In this document: positions 4,597 through 5,381 of the stretch, one piece after another | Position numbering within the stretch: position 1 is the stretch's first letter | How the letters are laid out: each line of letters begins with the position of its first letter | Assembly: GCA_913055135.1 (NCBI GenBank) | Contig: CAJXJV010000103.1 | Coordinates: 1-5,381 of the forward strand | DNA from: an uncultured Desulfurobacterium sp. | GTDB taxonomy: Bacteria > Aquificota > Aquificia > Desulfurobacteriales > Desulfurobacteriaceae | Direction of reading: 5' to 3' | DNA: 5,381 nt | Program-made: the position numbers and the translations under genes | Notes under the pieces: model-generated | The model's database searches: none | The model's input: only the letters and a program-made list of their open reading frames with translations | Told to the model about the DNA's origin: nothing

Positions 4597-5381
4597 ACTT
4601 CTTATGGATCCTGTTTACGATGAATTTATAATGGTGGAGAGAGGGGGAGCACTCGAAAAGATCCTTGACAGTTTCTATCTCCAGAGACTCCGATACATAA
4701 GACAATTGGGTCCCTGTTATTACGTATATCCGGGGGCTGAGCATACCCGATTTCAGCATTCCATAGGAGTAATGTGGCTTGCAAGAAAAGCACTGAACTT
4801 CCTGAAGTTAAAGGATTATCAAATAGATGAATTCCTCTCCACCTCTATCCTTGTTGCTGCACTTACCCATGACCTTGGACATTCGCCCTTTTCCCACGCT
4901 CTTGAAGGAGTAATTATTCCTCAGAGGCATGAGGACTCACACTTTATGCTCTGAAAAGCCTCTCTGAAGAAACAGACCTTGAAAAAGATCTCATAGATAA
5001 CGTAAAGAAGATACTTTCAAAAGAACACCCATTTCCCTTTTCCTATCAGCTCATATCCAGCCAATTAGACTGCGACAGACTTGACTACCTGAGAAGGGAC
5101 GCTTTCTACACCGGGGTTTCTTTTGGAAAAATTGATGTTAACAGAATTCTTGTTTCTGTACTTGTTGAAGATGGAGAACTGATATGGAGCTCCAAAGGCT
5201 TTAATGCCCTCGAGGCTTACGTAATGTCCCGTTACGAAATGTACTGGGCAGTCTATTTCCACAAAGTCAATCTTTCCGTTCAGGTTCTCCTGAAAAAAAT
5301 CGTTGAGAAAATAAAAGAACTTCTTCTCGAAGGAAATTCCCTCCAAATGGATCTCACACTTTCAGAAGTTCTCAAAGAGGA
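4583..5381 (+). pseudogene. HD-domain phosphohydrolase (YwfO/SAMHD1-like), frameshifted and cut by the window edge
   Basis: The N-terminal part (4583-4951, TGA at 4952-4954) starts at an ATG with AAGGTGG at 4573-4579, 14 nt inside the Fur-family gene. It shows DPVYDEF at 9-15, the QRLRYIRQLG segment at 34-43, PGAEHTRFQHS at 50-60, the metal-binding His96-Asp97 in THDLGHSPFSH, and HED at 116-118. The family then continues in the -1 frame, open from 4933 to the window end, with SQLDCDRLDYLRRDAFYTGV (from 5065) carrying the last conserved HD-domain Asp, and SRYEMYWAVYFHK further on. Joining the frames near 4937-4942 gives HEDSTLYALKSL, as the family expects. Relatives are dNTP triphosphohydrolases or related nucleotidases. 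No slippery heptamer precedes the stop, so a one-base deletion, or a sequence error in an intact gene, is likelier than programmed frameshifting. Confidence 0.8.
4930..4954 (+). other. Frameshift interval in the HD-domain gene
   Basis: The upstream frame ends with TGA at 4952-4954, while the downstream frame is open only after its own TGA at 4930-4932. The shift must therefore lie between 4933 and 4951. Rereading base 4939 (…gac tca | aca ctt tat gct…) restores the family sequence, equal to one missing base. The site is a CACAC-type dinucleotide stretch, not a long homopolymer. Confidence 0.75.

Noticed and set aside
4943..4954. Programmed -1 ribosomal frameshift in the HD gene
   Set aside because: No X XXY YYZ slippery heptamer in frame and no obvious stimulatory stem precede the stop.
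5065..5346. Reverse-strand open frame of 93 codons
   Set aside because: It is the complement of the HD gene's downstream half, which carries conserved family residues in the forward direction.

Overview
The window looks like chromosomal DNA from a thermophilic bacterium, most plausibly of the Aquificota/Desulfurobacterium type. That assignment is inference: the proteins are compact and rich in Lys and Glu, Arg codons are mostly AGA/AGG, genes are tightly packed or overlapping, and the HD-domain protein resembles an Aquifex HD phosphohydrolase as I remember it. No tRNA, rRNA, CRISPR array or insertion sequence is visible. All supported genes are on the + strand.

Region 1 (1-1068) is a run of membrane proteins. 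It begins with the C-terminal tail of a membrane protein cut by the window edge (3-71). Next come an 82-residue protein with two membrane helices (73-321) and two tiny single-helix proteins of 35 and 33 residues (330-437 and 451-552) that look like tandem paralogues. The run ends with a UPF0114/YqhA-family four-helix protein. Spacing is 1-13 nt throughout, so one transcript is likely.

Region 2 (1069-1188) is the only sizeable gap before purE and is unusually rich in complementary segments. It holds an 8-bp hairpin whose loop can pair with two separate downstream segments (5 bp and 7 bp), followed by a perfect 9-bp hairpin just upstream of the purE ribosome binding site. I match it to no riboswitch class I know. 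It is the best candidate here for something undescribed, probably a cis-regulatory RNA controlling purE and the genes behind it.

Region 3 (1189-4073) is a compact operon. purE (purine synthesis) is followed by a DUF89 metal-dependent phosphatase, tsaC (threonylcarbamoyl-AMP synthase, tRNA t6A synthesis) and fmt (initiator-tRNA formylation). The last two genes start with GTG, each 17 nt inside the preceding gene. A probable intrinsic terminator follows fmt. The operon joins purine synthesis, possible metabolite clean-up and two translation-related functions. Fmt uses 10-formyl-THF, which is also consumed in purine synthesis.

Region 4 (4159-5381) holds a Fur-family regulator with the full set of PerR-type metal ligands. 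It overlaps by 14 nt an HD-domain phosphohydrolase of the YwfO/SAMHD1-like group. The HD gene is split: its reading frame stops at 4954, but the family continues without interruption in the -1 frame to the window edge. This is either a real frameshift mutation or a one-base sequence error.
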